Shown piece by piece: positions 51,995 to 61,320 of a DNA stretch of 64,000 bases. Every line of letters starts with the position of its first letter. The first letter of the stretch is position 1. The stretch lies in assembly GCA_016927755.1 (NCBI GenBank), contig JAFGLZ010000039.1:1-64000 (forward strand), read 5' to 3'. The DNA comes from Phycisphaerae bacterium. GTDB taxonomy: Bacteria > Planctomycetota > Phycisphaerae > UBA1845 > JAFGLZ01. The notes under the pieces are model-generated. The model was not told where the DNA came from and did no database searches. It saw only the letters and a program-made list of their open reading frames with translations. The translations under genes were made by a program, and so were the position numbers.

Positions 51995-52894
51995 TTATGG
52001 CGCGGCAGGCAACCGCACATGGCTTGACCCATCCGGCGCGTTCTGCCCTCGTAGAACCGCCTCTGATGGATCCGTATCCGCGAGACTCCTGGCCCCGAAG
52101 GGAAACGCCTCGAGGCCTGGTGAAACCGCCACGCTCACGGGCGGTAGCTTCGGTAGTGTCAGGTGCGTCAGCGATCGCCCCCCGATCTCCTCGATCAGAT
52201 CCGGCGGGAAGACCTCCGCGGCGAGACGCTCGAGGGTGCGGTTGTAGTCCCACTCGGTCGAGAGGGGACGCCAGCCGAAGCCGTCCATCATCGCCACCAG
52301 CGCCCCCAGAATGGAGGCCTCTGGATCCTCAAATCCCAACTGACTCAGTGGGATGTCCGAACTCATGAAATTCATCGCGCCCCACTGGGCCGCCCACAGA
52401 CCGAAGAAGATGTCGTGGTAGTCCATTCCTTCAGGAGGCACGAGGTCGCCGGAGGCCACGGCATCTCGAACGATGCTCATATCGCTGCAGATGCCCCGCG
52501 TCATCAAGACTCGAAGCTCCTCTTGCCGCTCTTCCGACGTCTTGGCTCGACTGATTGCCGGTGAGGTAACCAGCAGCTTGGCGATCAGTTGCCTGGGGAA
52601 CAGGATGACGCTGACGGCCCCCACGGCTAGCAGCCGCTCGCGGGGGGTGCCCTTGAACATCAGCGCCCGTTCTCGAAGCCTCTGCTGGTGCCGCTCGGTC
52701 TCGATAGCCAACGCGAGTACGATTTCTTCCTTACAGGAGAAGTGCTTGTAGATCGCCGGCCGCGAACACCGCATTGCCTCGGCAACCGATTCGATACTGA
52801 AGCTTCCAAACCCCTCGTTCAGGAGAACTTCGCGCGCGACCCCGAGGATCTCCTGCTCACGTGGTTTGGGTCGTCTTCGCACGCGAATCGGCAT
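51995..52894 (-). CDS. TetR-family regulator with extended C-terminus
   Basis: A 299-residue regulator (TetR proteins are usually about 200). The HTH lies at about 12-58: REQEILGVAREVLLNEGFGSFSIESV...CSRPAIYKHFSCKE, with the IYKHF recognition helix. The ligand domain spans about 70-215, then an unusual Pro/Ala/Ser-rich tail. The ATG at 52894 has a GGAGG site at 5-nt spacing. It is likely autoregulated: a GTGACA-N3-TGTCAA palindrome covers the -35 box of its own promoter. It is followed by the DPN-rich secreted gene. Confidence 0.86.
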   Translation of the reverse strand: MPIRVRRRPKPREQEILGVAREVLLNEGFGSFSIESVAEAMRCSRPAIYKHFSCKEEIVLALAIETERHQQRLRERALMFKGTPRERLLAVGAVSVILFPRQLIAKLLVTSPAISRAKTSEERQEELRVLMTRGICSDMSIVRDAVASGDLVPPEGMDYHDIFFGLWAAQWGAMNFMSSDIPLSQLGFEDPEASILGALVAMMDGFGWRPLSTEWDYNRTLERLAAEVFPPDLIEEIGGRSLTHLTLPKLPPVSVAVSPGLEAFPFGARSLADTDPSEAVLRGQNAPDGSSHVRLPAAP

Positions 52895-52967
52895 CAGGCC
52901 TCCAAGGACATGCGATTCGGATCTCGCTTTGGGCACGACGACAATGAGATGCTCAGTGGTCCATTCG

Positions 52968-52995
52968 AGTATATCACCTCGTGACACTTTGTCAA
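52968..52995 (-). promoter_or_regulatory. Sigma70-type promoter of the TetR/secreted-protein unit
   Basis: On the minus strand TTGACA (52990-52995) and TATACT (52968-52973) are 16 bp apart. Transcription would start near 52961, 67 nt before the TetR start codon. Confidence 0.68.
52981..52995. promoter_or_regulatory. TetR operator-like palindrome over the -35 box
   Basis: GTGACA-CTT-TGTCAA, a near-perfect inverted repeat (one mismatch at the ends), overlapping the -35 box of the TetR promoter. Same motif as at 53192-53206. Confidence 0.6.
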
Positions 52996-53191
52996 CATGT
53001 TTCGGCCAGCGACGCAAACGATCGACTTCGATGTCCTCCAAGGGAATGCGACCTCGCAACGCCGGCCCATGCGGCCAGCATGTCCTATAAGCTTTTCTAT
53101 CGTAGTTACTTACTAGACATAGGCCCTTGTTGGGGCCCCATTTCGGATCTTCCTCACCCTGCGCGGCCAATTCGTGAACCGAGGACTTGTA

Positions 53192-53206
53192 GTGACATTC
53201 TGTCAC
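53192..53206. promoter_or_regulatory. Second copy of the TetR operator-like palindrome
   Basis: GTGACA-TTC-TGTCAC is a perfect 6-3-6 palindrome, with the same arms as the site at 52981-52995. It lies 211 bp from that site, on the side toward the siroheme gene. Confidence 0.58.
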
Positions 53207-53461
53207 GAACTTCTGGGGCACAGATCCGATATGTCGATGCCGCCGAGGGACCTCTGCGGTGCCCCCTCACACGGGAGAGCTCGGTGGGAATGAGGCACAT
53301 TGATGGTGAGCCCACGCCCGTCCGGTCGCGCCAGAGGTCAGCCAGGTTTCACTTCGCTCATGGTGGCAGCGAGGACGACAGACCCGTTCTCTCCGCCACC
53401 GCCTCGATCGTCCGAGACGTCTCGCGGGAGCGTTTAGCGATACCCGATCCTTCGGGACGCG

Positions 53462-53489
53462 TTGAGATTCGCCTGATTCACGCCATAAT
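53462..53489 (+). promoter_or_regulatory. Promoter of the siroheme synthase-like gene
   Basis: TTGAGA (53462-53467) and CATAAT (53484-53489), 16 bp apart, about 39 bp before the start codon. Confidence 0.55.
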
Positions 53490-53527
53490 AGCATCGCGTG
53501 TGGAACGCGATGTGGAGCGAGGTCCCA

Positions 53528-54157
53528 ATGCCCTATCCCATCCAACTCGTGCTCGACGGCCTGAGGTGTGTCGTCGTCGGGGGAGGCAAGGTCGCGGCGC
53601 GGAAGGTCGAGGCCCTCCGCCAGGCCGGGGCCGAGGTCCACGTGGTCAGTCCGGAGTTCGACGACTCGCTGAAGGCGCGCGACGACGTCGTGCTACACCG
53701 TGAGGTCTACCAGCCCGCCCTGCTCACCGGCGCGCGACTAGTGCTTGCCTGCACGGACGACAGCACCGTCAACCACGCGGCCGCCGACGATGCTCGTGCG
53801 ATGGGCGCTCTAGTGAACGTCGCCGATGATCCGGAGCACTGTGACTTCTACGTGCCGGCGTTGGTGAGGCGCGACCCCATTCAGATCGCTATCGGAACGG
53901 GTGGGTCTAGCCCGGAATTGGCGGCGACGATTCGGAAACGCATCGAATCCGCCGTCCCCGAGTCATACGCCGAGCTCGCCGCCGAACTGGGACGGGTTCG
54001 AGCGCTCGTCAAAAGCCGGATCACCCAGCAGGTCGACCGCAGCCGGTTCTTCGCCGAGCTCTGCGGCGAGGAATCCATTCGACGATTCGAGCGAGACGGC
54101 CTCGACGCCTGGCGAGACTGGTTCAAGAACCGTCTGGAAGACGTCGCCGACGCCTGA
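53528..54157 (+). CDS. Precorrin-2 dehydrogenase/sirohydrochlorin ferrochelatase (single-domain siroheme synthase)
   Basis: A 209-residue protein matching only the N-terminal part of CysG or Met8p. It has the NAD-binding GGGKVAARK motif (about 17-25), the VACTDD-like segment (LACTDDSTVN) with the candidate catalytic Asp, and the NVADDPEHCDFYVPALVRR block. A C-terminal helical dimerisation domain follows. It would convert precorrin-2 to siroheme for sulfite or nitrite reductase. The SUMT methylase part of CysG is absent. No heme or sulfur genes are adjacent. The start at ATG 53528 is favoured because the Rossmann strand begins soon after. Confidence 0.9.
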   Translation: MPYPIQLVLDGLRCVVVGGGKVAARKVEALRQAGAEVHVVSPEFDDSLKARDDVVLHREVYQPALLTGARLVLACTDDSTVNHAAADDARAMGALVNVADDPEHCDFYVPALVRRDPIQIAIGTGGSSPELAATIRKRIESAVPESYAELAAELGRVRALVKSRITQQVDRSRFFAELCGEESIRRFERDGLDAWRDWFKNRLEDVADA

Positions 54158-54204
54158 TCCATTGGCGCTATACCCATCCACGGAGCGAGCCATCGACCTC
54201 TGAG

Positions 54205-56280
54205 ATGAAGCGCAAGCCAACACCATCCAAAACCGCAAGGGAGATCCCGCCTAGGGAACAGCCCGCCGGCAGCCGTCCGCGATTGCTCCTTCTTCTCCCT
54301 TGTCTCGTCGCTTTCTCGGCGCTGGCCTTTCTGGCAAGCGAATCTCCACTGGCCACACTGATCATCGTCTCGGACGGCGCGGCTGCGGTGATCATCTGGG
54401 TTGCGGCAGTCGGCCTGGGGTGGTGGATCGTCACGGCACTCGGGCTGTCCGACGCCCCGCTGCGGTGGCAACTCGTCCTGGCGGCCGGGATCGGGATCGG
54501 ATCGCTTTCGCTACTCGTCCTGCTACTGGGATGGCTGAGTCTGCTGAATCGAGCCTTCTGGATCGCCCTGCTCGGCGTGTTGGTTCTCGCGTGTGCCGGG
54601 CGGGCCGGTCTGTACGTCTTGCGCTCCCGGCGTCAAGACGTAGAGGACTCGCCGGCGCCGTGGCAGCCAATCCATCTCCTTTGGCTCAGCGCGGCCGCGT
54701 TCCTCGTCATCGCCTTGCTGGAGGCCACGGCTCCTCCCGGTCTGAATTGGGGCGACGAGGCCGGCGGATACGACGTGCTCGAGTACCATTTCGGCGGCCC
54801 GAAGGAATACTGGCTGAGCGGAAGGGTTCGGCCGTTACCGCACAACATCTACACCTACTTTCCTTTCAACGCGGAGATGCTGTACCTACTGGCGTTCGTG
54901 GTCAAAGGTGGGCCGTTTGACGGCATGTACTTGGCTCAGCTTCTCAACGCCTCTCTCGCCATCGCAGCGGTAGCGGCCGCATGGTTGGCGGGGCGGGAAT
55001 TCGGCCCGGCGCAGGGAGTGCTCTCCGGGGTTCTCGCTGGGACCTGTCCGTGGCTGACCTATCTGAGCGGCGTTGCCTATGTCGAGAACGGGCTGGTCTT
55101 CATGACGATGCTCGCCTTGGCCATCATCGTTCGCATCTGGAGGGCCCCGTCCTCGCGCCGAGCGAGCTGGTACGCAACCGCCGGGCTCGTGGCCGGGCTG
55201 GCATGCGGCCTCAAGTACACGGCGGTGCCGATGGTCCTCGCACCGGTCGCGCTCGGGGTGCTGCTGGTGGTACGAGGCCCGCGACGATGGATGGCCCCGA
55301 TGCTCGTGGTTGCCGGCGCCGTGATCACCTTCTCTCCCTGGCTCATCAAGAACGCCTACGCCGCGTCCAACCCTCTTTTTCCGATGGGGCATCAACTACT
55401 CGGGTATCGGGCCGGACTCTGGGACTCCGACCTGGCAGCGCGTTGGGATCGTGCACATGCACCCCAAGGGGATGAGCGGGCCTGGACGGTTCGCATGGAA
55501 CGGTTGTGGCGGCGCGTGCTGGCCGATCCAAAGTACGGGCCGGGGCTCTTCCTCGTTACGATGTTCGCGCTGCCGGCGGCGCTCCGCGCCGGGGGACGAC
55601 TGACGATCGCCCTGCTGCTCACTCTTGCCATTCAAATCATCGTCTGGCTCACGAGCACACACTTGCTGGCCCGATTCGCCGTCCCGCTGATCGCCCCGCT
55701 CATCCTTCTGCCGGCGGTGGGTTGGGCGTGGCCGAATGGTGGTCGCATGCAAGCTATTTCACGCGCCATCACGCTCGGGCTGGCATCTTGCGCGATCGCT
55801 GTCAATCTTGTCTGCGTCGGTGGGCTGTACTATCATCACTCGCGTGATTCCCGCGGGAATCCCCTCGGTCTGTTCGGTCTCGGTCTGGTTTTGGCGGAGG
55901 CCGAGCCGATTAACGAGCATACGCCCGCCGAGGGAACGAATGTTTGGATGATCGGGGAGGCGAGGGCTTTTTACGTCGCCAGGCCGTGCCAGTACCATGT
56001 GGTGTTCAGCCGGAATCCCCTGGCCGATTACGCGAGGGCCGGTCCGACGCCTCGCGAGATGATGGCGTGGTTCCGCCAGCGCGGCGTCACGCACGTCTAC
56101 ATCGGGTGGTCGGAGATCCAGCGGTTCCGTCGGCCAGGCAACTACGGTTGGGACGAGGCCCTGAGTCCCGATCTGCTCGCATCGATGCGGTCCGTCGCAC
56201 GAGTCGTACACGCCGAGCGGCACGCCGGCAGTGGAGCAATGATCTACGAACTACTAGAGGTGCCCCGGAATGAGCCATGA
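54205..56280 (+). CDS. GT-C membrane glycosyltransferase (GT39/ArnT-like)
   Basis: A 691-residue protein with about 12 TM helices. The first long periplasmic loop carries LNWGDEAGGYDVLEYHFGGPKEYW (shown in part), containing acidic residues where GT-C enzymes bind polyprenyl-phosphate sugars. A C-terminal soluble domain starts near residue 570 (ARAFYVARPCQYHVVFSRNP). It probably moves a sugar from a lipid carrier to an envelope target. Its stop overlaps the PfkB start by 11 bp. The 48-bp gap after the siroheme gene may place it in the same transcript, although the functions are unrelated. Confidence 0.8.
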   Translation: MKRKPTPSKTAREIPPREQPAGSRPRLLLLLPCLVAFSALAFLASESPLATLIIVSDGAAAVIIWVAAVGLGWWIVTALGLSDAPLRWQLVLAAGIGIGSLSLLVLLLGWLSLLNRAFWIALLGVLVLACAGRAGLYVLRSRRQDVEDSPAPWQPIHLLWLSAAAFLVIALLEATAPPGLNWGDEAGGYDVLEYHFGGPKEYWLSGRVRPLPHNIYTYFPFNAEMLYLLAFVVKGGPFDGMYLAQLLNASLAIAAVAAAWLAGREFGPAQGVLSGVLAGTCPWLTYLSGVAYVENGLVFMTMLALAIIVRIWRAPSSRRASWYATAGLVAGLACGLKYTAVPMVLAPVALGVLLVVRGPRRWMAPMLVVAGAVITFSPWLIKNAYAASNPLFPMGHQLLGYRAGLWDSDLAARWDRAHAPQGDERAWTVRMERLWRRVLADPKYGPGLFLVTMFALPAALRAGGRLTIALLLTLAIQIIVWLTSTHLLARFAVPLIAPLILLPAVGWAWPNGGRMQAISRAITLGLASCAIAVNLVCVGGLYYHHSRDSRGNPLGLFGLGLVLAEAEPINEHTPAEGTNVWMIGEARAFYVARPCQYHVVFSRNPLADYARAGPTPREMMAWFRQRGVTHVYIGWSEIQRFRRPGNYGWDEALSPDLLASMRSVARVVHAERHAGSGAMIYELLEVPRNEP

Positions 56281-57235
56281 TATCGTCAACATCGGAATCT
56301 GCACCGTCGACACCATCGCTCGCACGATCAACGAGGCCCCACCGCCCGGGGGGCTTCGGACGTTTGACGATCTGACCGTGACCACAGGCGGCAACGCGAT
56401 GAACTGCGGCATCGCGCTGGCCAAGATGGGCGTCGGGTGCGACGTGGTGATCAAGGTCGGGCGCGATGCGCTCGGAGACTTCGTGCTGAGCGAAGCCAAG
56501 AGGCACGGGCTGGGCACGAAAGGCATCATCATCGACGACAAGGGCACCACCACGCCCTTCACCTTCGTCTGCGTTCACAGCGACGGGCAACGCAGCTTCT
56601 ACCACATCTGTGGCACCAACGGCACGCTGCGCAACGACGAGATCGACATGGATTACGTCAAGCAGCATCGGTACTGCTTCGTGACCGGTACGATGGTCAT
56701 GCCGACGTTTGACGGCGCGCAGACGGCCGAGGTCCTCCGGCAAGCGAAGGATGCCGGACTCGTCACGCTGCTCGACACGGTCTACACCGACGCGGCGTCG
56801 CAGGACCAGTGGCGATCCATCATCGTGCCGTGTCTGCCACATCTGACGTATTTCATACCAAGCCAACCGGAGGCGGCGGCGATCACGGGCCTCGACAAGG
56901 CCCCGGACATGGCCCGCTGGCTCCAGGACAACGGCTGTGCCAACGCGGTGATCAAGATGGATGCCGCCGGGGCCTACTGCCGAGTAGCGGACGGGACGGA
57001 AACCGAGGTGCCGGCCTATCAGGTCGACAACGTGGTGGACACGACCGGCGCCGGCGACTGCTGGAGTGCGGGGTTCCTGGCCGGCCTGGCGGCCGGTGAA
57101 TCCGTTCCCGAGGCGGCGGCTCTGGGGAATGCCACTGCCGCTCAAGGAATCCAGGCGCCCGGCGCAAGCACGGGCATCGTTCCGCTCGAACAAATCCGCG
57201 AGTTTCAGAGGAGCGCGCCGCGGCGGAATTGCTGA
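56270..57235 (+). CDS. PfkB-family sugar or nucleoside kinase
   Basis: A 321-residue kinase. The N-terminal substrate motif GGNAMNCGIALAKMG (about 44-58) and the C-terminal signature DTTGAGDCWSAGFLAGLAAG with the catalytic Asp are intact. This family phosphorylates ribose, adenosine, fructose or 2-keto-3-deoxygluconate. The substrate is not certain; the HpaI aldolase 12 kb away would pair with a keto-deoxy-sugar kinase, but that is a guess. Translational overlap with the GT-C gene links their expression. Confidence 0.87.
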   Translation: MSHDIVNIGICTVDTIARTINEAPPPGGLRTFDDLTVTTGGNAMNCGIALAKMGVGCDVVIKVGRDALGDFVLSEAKRHGLGTKGIIIDDKGTTTPFTFVCVHSDGQRSFYHICGTNGTLRNDEIDMDYVKQHRYCFVTGTMVMPTFDGAQTAEVLRQAKDAGLVTLLDTVYTDAASQDQWRSIIVPCLPHLTYFIPSQPEAAAITGLDKAPDMARWLQDNGCANAVIKMDAAGAYCRVADGTETEVPAYQVDNVVDTTGAGDCWSAGFLAGLAAGESVPEAAALGNATAAQGIQAPGASTGIVPLEQIREFQRSAPRRNC

Positions 57236-57281
57236 TCGGCAAAGGCGTTGGTCGTCAGAGACATCTTTCCCGATGGCAGCC

Positions 57282-57301
57282 CCGACAGGCGAACCTGTCG
57301 G
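57282..57301. terminator. Hairpin after the PfkB gene, between convergent genes
   Basis: CCGACAGG and CCTGTCGG form a perfect 8-bp stem with a CGAA tetraloop (57290-57293), 46 bp beyond the kinase stop and facing the Wzy-like gene end. There is no T-run. Confidence 0.45.
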
Positions 57302-57384
57302 CCGCCAATCCCACCCCCACGGGAATGGCGCCGAGACCTTCTCCTCGAACGATGCGAGACTGTGGTGCCGCCGCGGTGGGTGCC

Positions 57385-60300
57385 TTACTCTCTCGTGGTG
57401 GGTACGATCGGCACGGTCGTGGCCGTTGGCATGCTCGTCGAGCCACCGTCCGGACGTGACGCGGCGGGCTGGGTGCTGGCTCGAAACTCCTGCAATACCC
57501 GCTGGTGAAGCCGCCGCAGCGAGTAGCTGTTCGGCGTTCTCTGCAAGGCATACATCAAGGCCCGCACGAACTCATCCCGCTGGCGCGCCGAGCCAATTCG
57601 CTCCCACGCTCGCTCCAGGCTCTCGGCCGCGGCCTTGCCGTCACCGTTCTCGCTGGCCATCAGCGAAACGAGCACCTGGACGTCGGGCGATTCCGGGCTC
57701 AGTTCCGCGGCGCGCCGTACCCATGTCGACCATTGAGGCGGTCGCTTGTCGTGGCTGAGCCGATGGAAGGTCCTGCCCAAGACCTCGTACGACCACGCCA
57801 GAAGCAGGTTCGGGTCACTCGCCTCACCGTAAGGTGAGACCAGCGGAACAAGTTCCCGGGCGGTGGCCTCCTCTCCCGCGGCCAAAGCGGCGTGCATCAT
57901 CCGTCGGTAGATGGGCCTCAACGCCGCGTAGAGGCCCGGACGCTCGCTGACTTCCAGCGCCCGGTTCAACAAGCCCAATGCCGCGACGGCCCCCGACTGC
58001 GTTGGGTGGAGGACGAGTTGGTACCAGGCGAGATCGGCCATCGTCAGCGCTTGCTGGACGGACAAACGATTATGTGCGGCCTCATACAACCGCAGCGACT
58101 GGTTCACCGCCGCAACCGCCTGCTCGGTCTTGCCCTCGGCGTCAAGCAGGATCGCCGCCATCCGTAGTACCTCGGGGGAGAATCGATGCCGCCATGGCCG
58201 ATCCGGTTCCGATGCGTCTTGACTGGCCCGCTCGACAAGGCCCTGAAACGTCTGGCGGAACGCCTTATCGGCGTAAACCTGCAGCAATACGGATCGATAC
58301 TCCTCCGACAACATCGGGTTCCGCAGAGGTTGGCACGCCAATTCGGCAACACGGCCCATCTGCAGTGACGAATCGGCCCGCATGAGCTCGACGAGCACGG
58401 CGTCGCTGAAGGGCTGACGCGCCATGGCAGCCGATAGCGCCGAGATTCGTTGCTTGTGGAATCGCTGCACCGCCCGCATCGCCTCTTCCGCCAACGGACC
58501 ACCCTGAGCCCCGACGAAGCCTGCCCGGATCTGCCACAGACGTGCCATCGCCTGACACACCTCGGCCTCCGTTGTGGCACTTCCCGGCAGATCCGGCATG
58601 CAATCCCGCACATCCTCCAGCCGCCGCAGAGCCAACGTCAAGTCCTGCTCGGCCTTCTCCCACTGCCCCCGGTACGAAGGATCGGCCCACAGATCGATCA
58701 GGGACTGCGTGGTGGGTCTTGACGCGGCATGGGCCTGGTTCAGTTCGGCCGCGGTCTCGGCGATGCGCCGCGCGAGTTCGCCCAGTCGGGCGCTCGCCAA
58801 GGTGTAGTGGGCTTGTGCCGCGATCAGACGGGCCTGAGCCTGATGCCGTGGGCGGAAGGTGTCCTTCATCGCCCGTCGCGTCATGTCGACGGCCTCGGCG
58901 ACGCGCTCCAACCTGGGTGATCGAAGACGCAGCCTCGACAAAGCCAGTACATGCTCGCCGAGGAACTCCTGCCAGGTGACAAAGCTGACTGTCAGCCCGA
59001 AGACTACCAAGAGGGCCGCGCCGACGCTCCGAGCCGCCCAGGCCGGTGCCGACAGGGGCTTGCCGCATCTGCGTGCAAGCAGTGCAGCCCAGATGCAGGC
59101 CAGCACCGTGTACGATATTGCCGGCATCGGAACGAATCTCATGGCAGAGTCCATGCACTCTTCCGCCAATATGGCGACCAGGGCAGCCAGCAGGCCGATC
59201 AGACACCATCGCATCGTTCCCGGACCGAGGTCCTTGAGCGCGCGCACGCCCGCCAACATCGTCAGGGCGTAGACCCCAACCGTCAGGTGAAACCCAACCA
59301 GGCCGAGATCCGCCAGCACCTCGAGCCATTCACTGTTGGCATGTCCGTGCCAGCGCACTGTCAATGGAGTCGGGTCATCAATCTGGTCTTGGATCAACCA
59401 GGGCTCCGCCGAAAGCGTGAAGCCTCCTTGCCCAAGCCCCGTCCCCGCACTCAAGGTCCACGCTTGAAGCGCGTATCGCCATCCGTAGCGGCAAAGCCTC
59501 ACGTCGGCCGCATCGAACGATCCGCTGGTTCGGGCGTAATGACCCACCCACAGGGCGGCAACGATTAGGAGGATCGCGCCAAGTGACGAAACGAGAATCT
59601 TGCCCCTGCCCCCAACCGCCAACCATGCGATCGCAATCGCTCCGCACAGACCGCCTAGCCAGGCCGCTCGTGGACCCGCGATGAGAATCCCCCACCCCAG
59701 CACGGCTGAGATCAGCAGGAGCATCGCAAGGCCCATCACCCACAACATCCAGCGTGCCGTGCCCAGGGCGGCAGAGCCCTGAAGCACTCGACTCAGCGCG
59801 GCGATCAGCCATGCACACGACAGAATCAGCCCGGGCAGGAGGCACGCCGCGAAGACACGGTCGCCGCCGATAGGGAAGAACGCTTCCGGGACCCATTTCT
59901 CCAATCCGTGCAGCCGCAGCGACAGCGCCGCGGCAACCGCGCAGACCACGACCAGCACAATGCTGACGGCACGGACAGCGGTCTCCGGAAGCCGCGAGGC
60001 GGACATGCCCCGTGACAGCAACAGCGTCCAAGCCGCCTGGATCGCCAGGATGACCGTCGCGCGAAGCGACAGCTCCGGCGTCGACGACCAGGCCCGCGAG
60101 ACGACGGACCAGATCACCACGAGCAGCAACAACGTCTGCGCTACGTCGACGAGTCTCAGCCCTCTCAGCACACGAACCGATGTCGGAACCTCGGCTTGGC
60201 CACCTATCTCGAACGGCCCGCCCCCCTTCTCGAGTGAGACAGGCGAGTGAAATCCACGGAGGATCATCACGGCAGCGGCGAGGACGGCCACGGCCGCAAC

Positions 60301-60603
60301 GCCGAAGCCAAGCGGAAGCGATTTGATCTCGGTGTTCGTGGGGGTTGGGTACTTGTACCCGACACAGAGGAAGTCGACGATCTTGAGCAGGGCCGGGGAC
60401 ACATGCCCGGAGTGGACGGCATCCGTCAGTGGCCGCGGCGGACTCGGCACGCTGTAAAGCAGGAGGCTCCCTGACAGGACCAACGCCGCAACGGCAACGA
60501 AGAGCCAGCGGAATAACCCGTCACCCCAGCCCACGACCGTTTGCCCCGCAGGCTCGCCGTCCGCGCCGGAATCGACTGTCTTCGGGCTGATGGGGTCACT
60601 CAT
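57385..60603 (-). CDS. O-antigen-ligase/Wzy-like membrane protein with a long helical-repeat domain
   Basis: A 1072-residue inner-membrane protein. The first ~530 residues carry 10-12 TM helices and an O-antigen ligase signature (WHGHANSEWLEVLADLGLVGF). The last ~500 residues form an Ala/Leu-rich helical array with TPR-like spacing (for example MTRRAMKDTFRPRHQAQARL and AEKDLTLALRRL-like repeats). It probably ligates or polymerises glycan at the periplasmic face, with the repeats as a scaffold. The ATG at 60603 is preferred; a TTG 12 codons earlier would extend it. It is the next gene after the cobalamin adenosyltransferase on the minus strand (53 bp). Confidence 0.82.
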   Translation of the reverse strand: MSDPISPKTVDSGADGEPAGQTVVGWGDGLFRWLFVAVAALVLSGSLLLYSVPSPPRPLTDAVHSGHVSPALLKIVDFLCVGYKYPTPTNTEIKSLPLGFGVAAVAVLAAAVMILRGFHSPVSLEKGGGPFEIGGQAEVPTSVRVLRGLRLVDVAQTLLLLVVIWSVVSRAWSSTPELSLRATVILAIQAAWTLLLSRGMSASRLPETAVRAVSIVLVVVCAVAAALSLRLHGLEKWVPEAFFPIGGDRVFAACLLPGLILSCAWLIAALSRVLQGSAALGTARWMLWVMGLAMLLLISAVLGWGILIAGPRAAWLGGLCGAIAIAWLAVGGRGKILVSSLGAILLIVAALWVGHYARTSGSFDAADVRLCRYGWRYALQAWTLSAGTGLGQGGFTLSAEPWLIQDQIDDPTPLTVRWHGHANSEWLEVLADLGLVGFHLTVGVYALTMLAGVRALKDLGPGTMRWCLIGLLAALVAILAEECMDSAMRFVPMPAISYTVLACIWAALLARRCGKPLSAPAWAARSVGAALLVVFGLTVSFVTWQEFLGEHVLALSRLRLRSPRLERVAEAVDMTRRAMKDTFRPRHQAQARLIAAQAHYTLASARLGELARRIAETAAELNQAHAASRPTTQSLIDLWADPSYRGQWEKAEQDLTLALRRLEDVRDCMPDLPGSATTEAEVCQAMARLWQIRAGFVGAQGGPLAEEAMRAVQRFHKQRISALSAAMARQPFSDAVLVELMRADSSLQMGRVAELACQPLRNPMLSEEYRSVLLQVYADKAFRQTFQGLVERASQDASEPDRPWRHRFSPEVLRMAAILLDAEGKTEQAVAAVNQSLRLYEAAHNRLSVQQALTMADLAWYQLVLHPTQSGAVAALGLLNRALEVSERPGLYAALRPIYRRMMHAALAAGEEATARELVPLVSPYGEASDPNLLLAWSYEVLGRTFHRLSHDKRPPQWSTWVRRAAELSPESPDVQVLVSLMASENGDGKAAAESLERAWERIGSARQRDEFVRALMYALQRTPNSYSLRRLHQRVLQEFRASTQPAASRPDGGSTSMPTATTVPIVPTTRE

Positions 60604-60656
60604 GATTCCGAAGGCCCAGCCGAGTTGCTCCACCCGCAAGATGACCGTACGGTCGA

Positions 60657-61214
60657 TCAGGTCTTGCTCGAGAAATCCACCATCGCGTCACCGCCCCCCG
60701 TCGTATGGTTTGCCTGCCTGGCCCAGGCGTACAACAGGTCTGACAGGCGGTTGACGTATCTCATCGTCGGCTCGGAAACGGATGCGGACCTGGCTAGCGC
60801 CACGAGACGGCGCTCGGCACGGCGACAAACCGTTCGCGCCACGTGCAACCGACTGGCCGTCTCGTCGCCCCCGGGCAGGATGAAGTGGGTCAGCGGAGGC
60901 ACGGCCGCGGTTGCCTCGTCGATCCACCGCTCGAGCCGACCCACCATGTCCTCAGACACCAGCAGCTCAGGTCGATCCGGACGTGCCTTTGTCGCCAGCC
61001 CGACCTCGCAACCCAGAACGAACATCTCACGTTGAAGCTGCTTTATGCGTCCGCACAGGACCTCGTCGCGGCACGCGCTGCGCGCCAGTCCCAGGTGGGC
61101 GTTCAACTCGTCCAGCGTGCCCACCGTTTCGGGTCGCGCGTCGTCCTTACCCACGCGCGAGCCGTCGGCCATCGACGTCTCGCCCGCATCACCCGTCTTG
61201 GTATACAGCTTCAT
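60657..61214 (-). CDS. PduO-type ATP:cob(I)alamin adenosyltransferase
   Basis: A 185-residue cytoplasmic enzyme making adenosylcobalamin. The ATP-binding start TKTGDAGETSMADGSRVGKDD, the VGTLDELNAHLGLA block and the RTVCRRAERRLVALAR motif are intact. The ATG at 61214 (MKLYTKTGD) is preferred over upstream in-frame starts. It shows the organism handles B12. Radical SAM methylases use methylcobalamin rather than adenosylcobalamin, so a direct link to the 34-40 kb cluster is not implied. Confidence 0.93.
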   Translation of the reverse strand: MKLYTKTGDAGETSMADGSRVGKDDARPETVGTLDELNAHLGLARSACRDEVLCGRIKQLQREMFVLGCEVGLATKARPDRPELLVSEDMVGRLERWIDEATAAVPPLTHFILPGGDETASRLHVARTVCRRAERRLVALARSASVSEPTMRYVNRLSDLLYAWARQANHTTGGGDAMVDFSSKT

Positions 61215-61320
61215 GAACGACGGCTCCGCTACTCGCCGCGAGCGAAAGGCGGTCCACGCCCGAAGACGCGGACCGCCGAAGTGCACGACGCTTCTGGCCC
61301 CGGTACGGGAAAGCCAGGAC

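Larger units (their letters stand above)
52895..53527. other. 633-bp regulatory interval between the TetR gene and the siroheme gene
   Basis: Contains the minus-strand TetR promoter, two similar palindromes and the plus-strand siroheme promoter. In-frame coding upstream of the TetR start reads without protein character. Nothing else recognised. Confidence 0.55.

Noticed and set aside
52895..53221. In-frame 109-codon extension of the second TetR gene
   Set aside because: The extension crosses the gene's own promoter and operator and has no protein character. The ATG at 52894 has a good ribosome site.
60657..61214. Cobalamin adenosyltransferase as part of the radical SAM cluster
   Set aside because: It is about 20 kb away on the other strand and makes adenosylcobalamin, whereas radical SAM methylases use methylcobalamin. 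It shows only that the cell handles B12.
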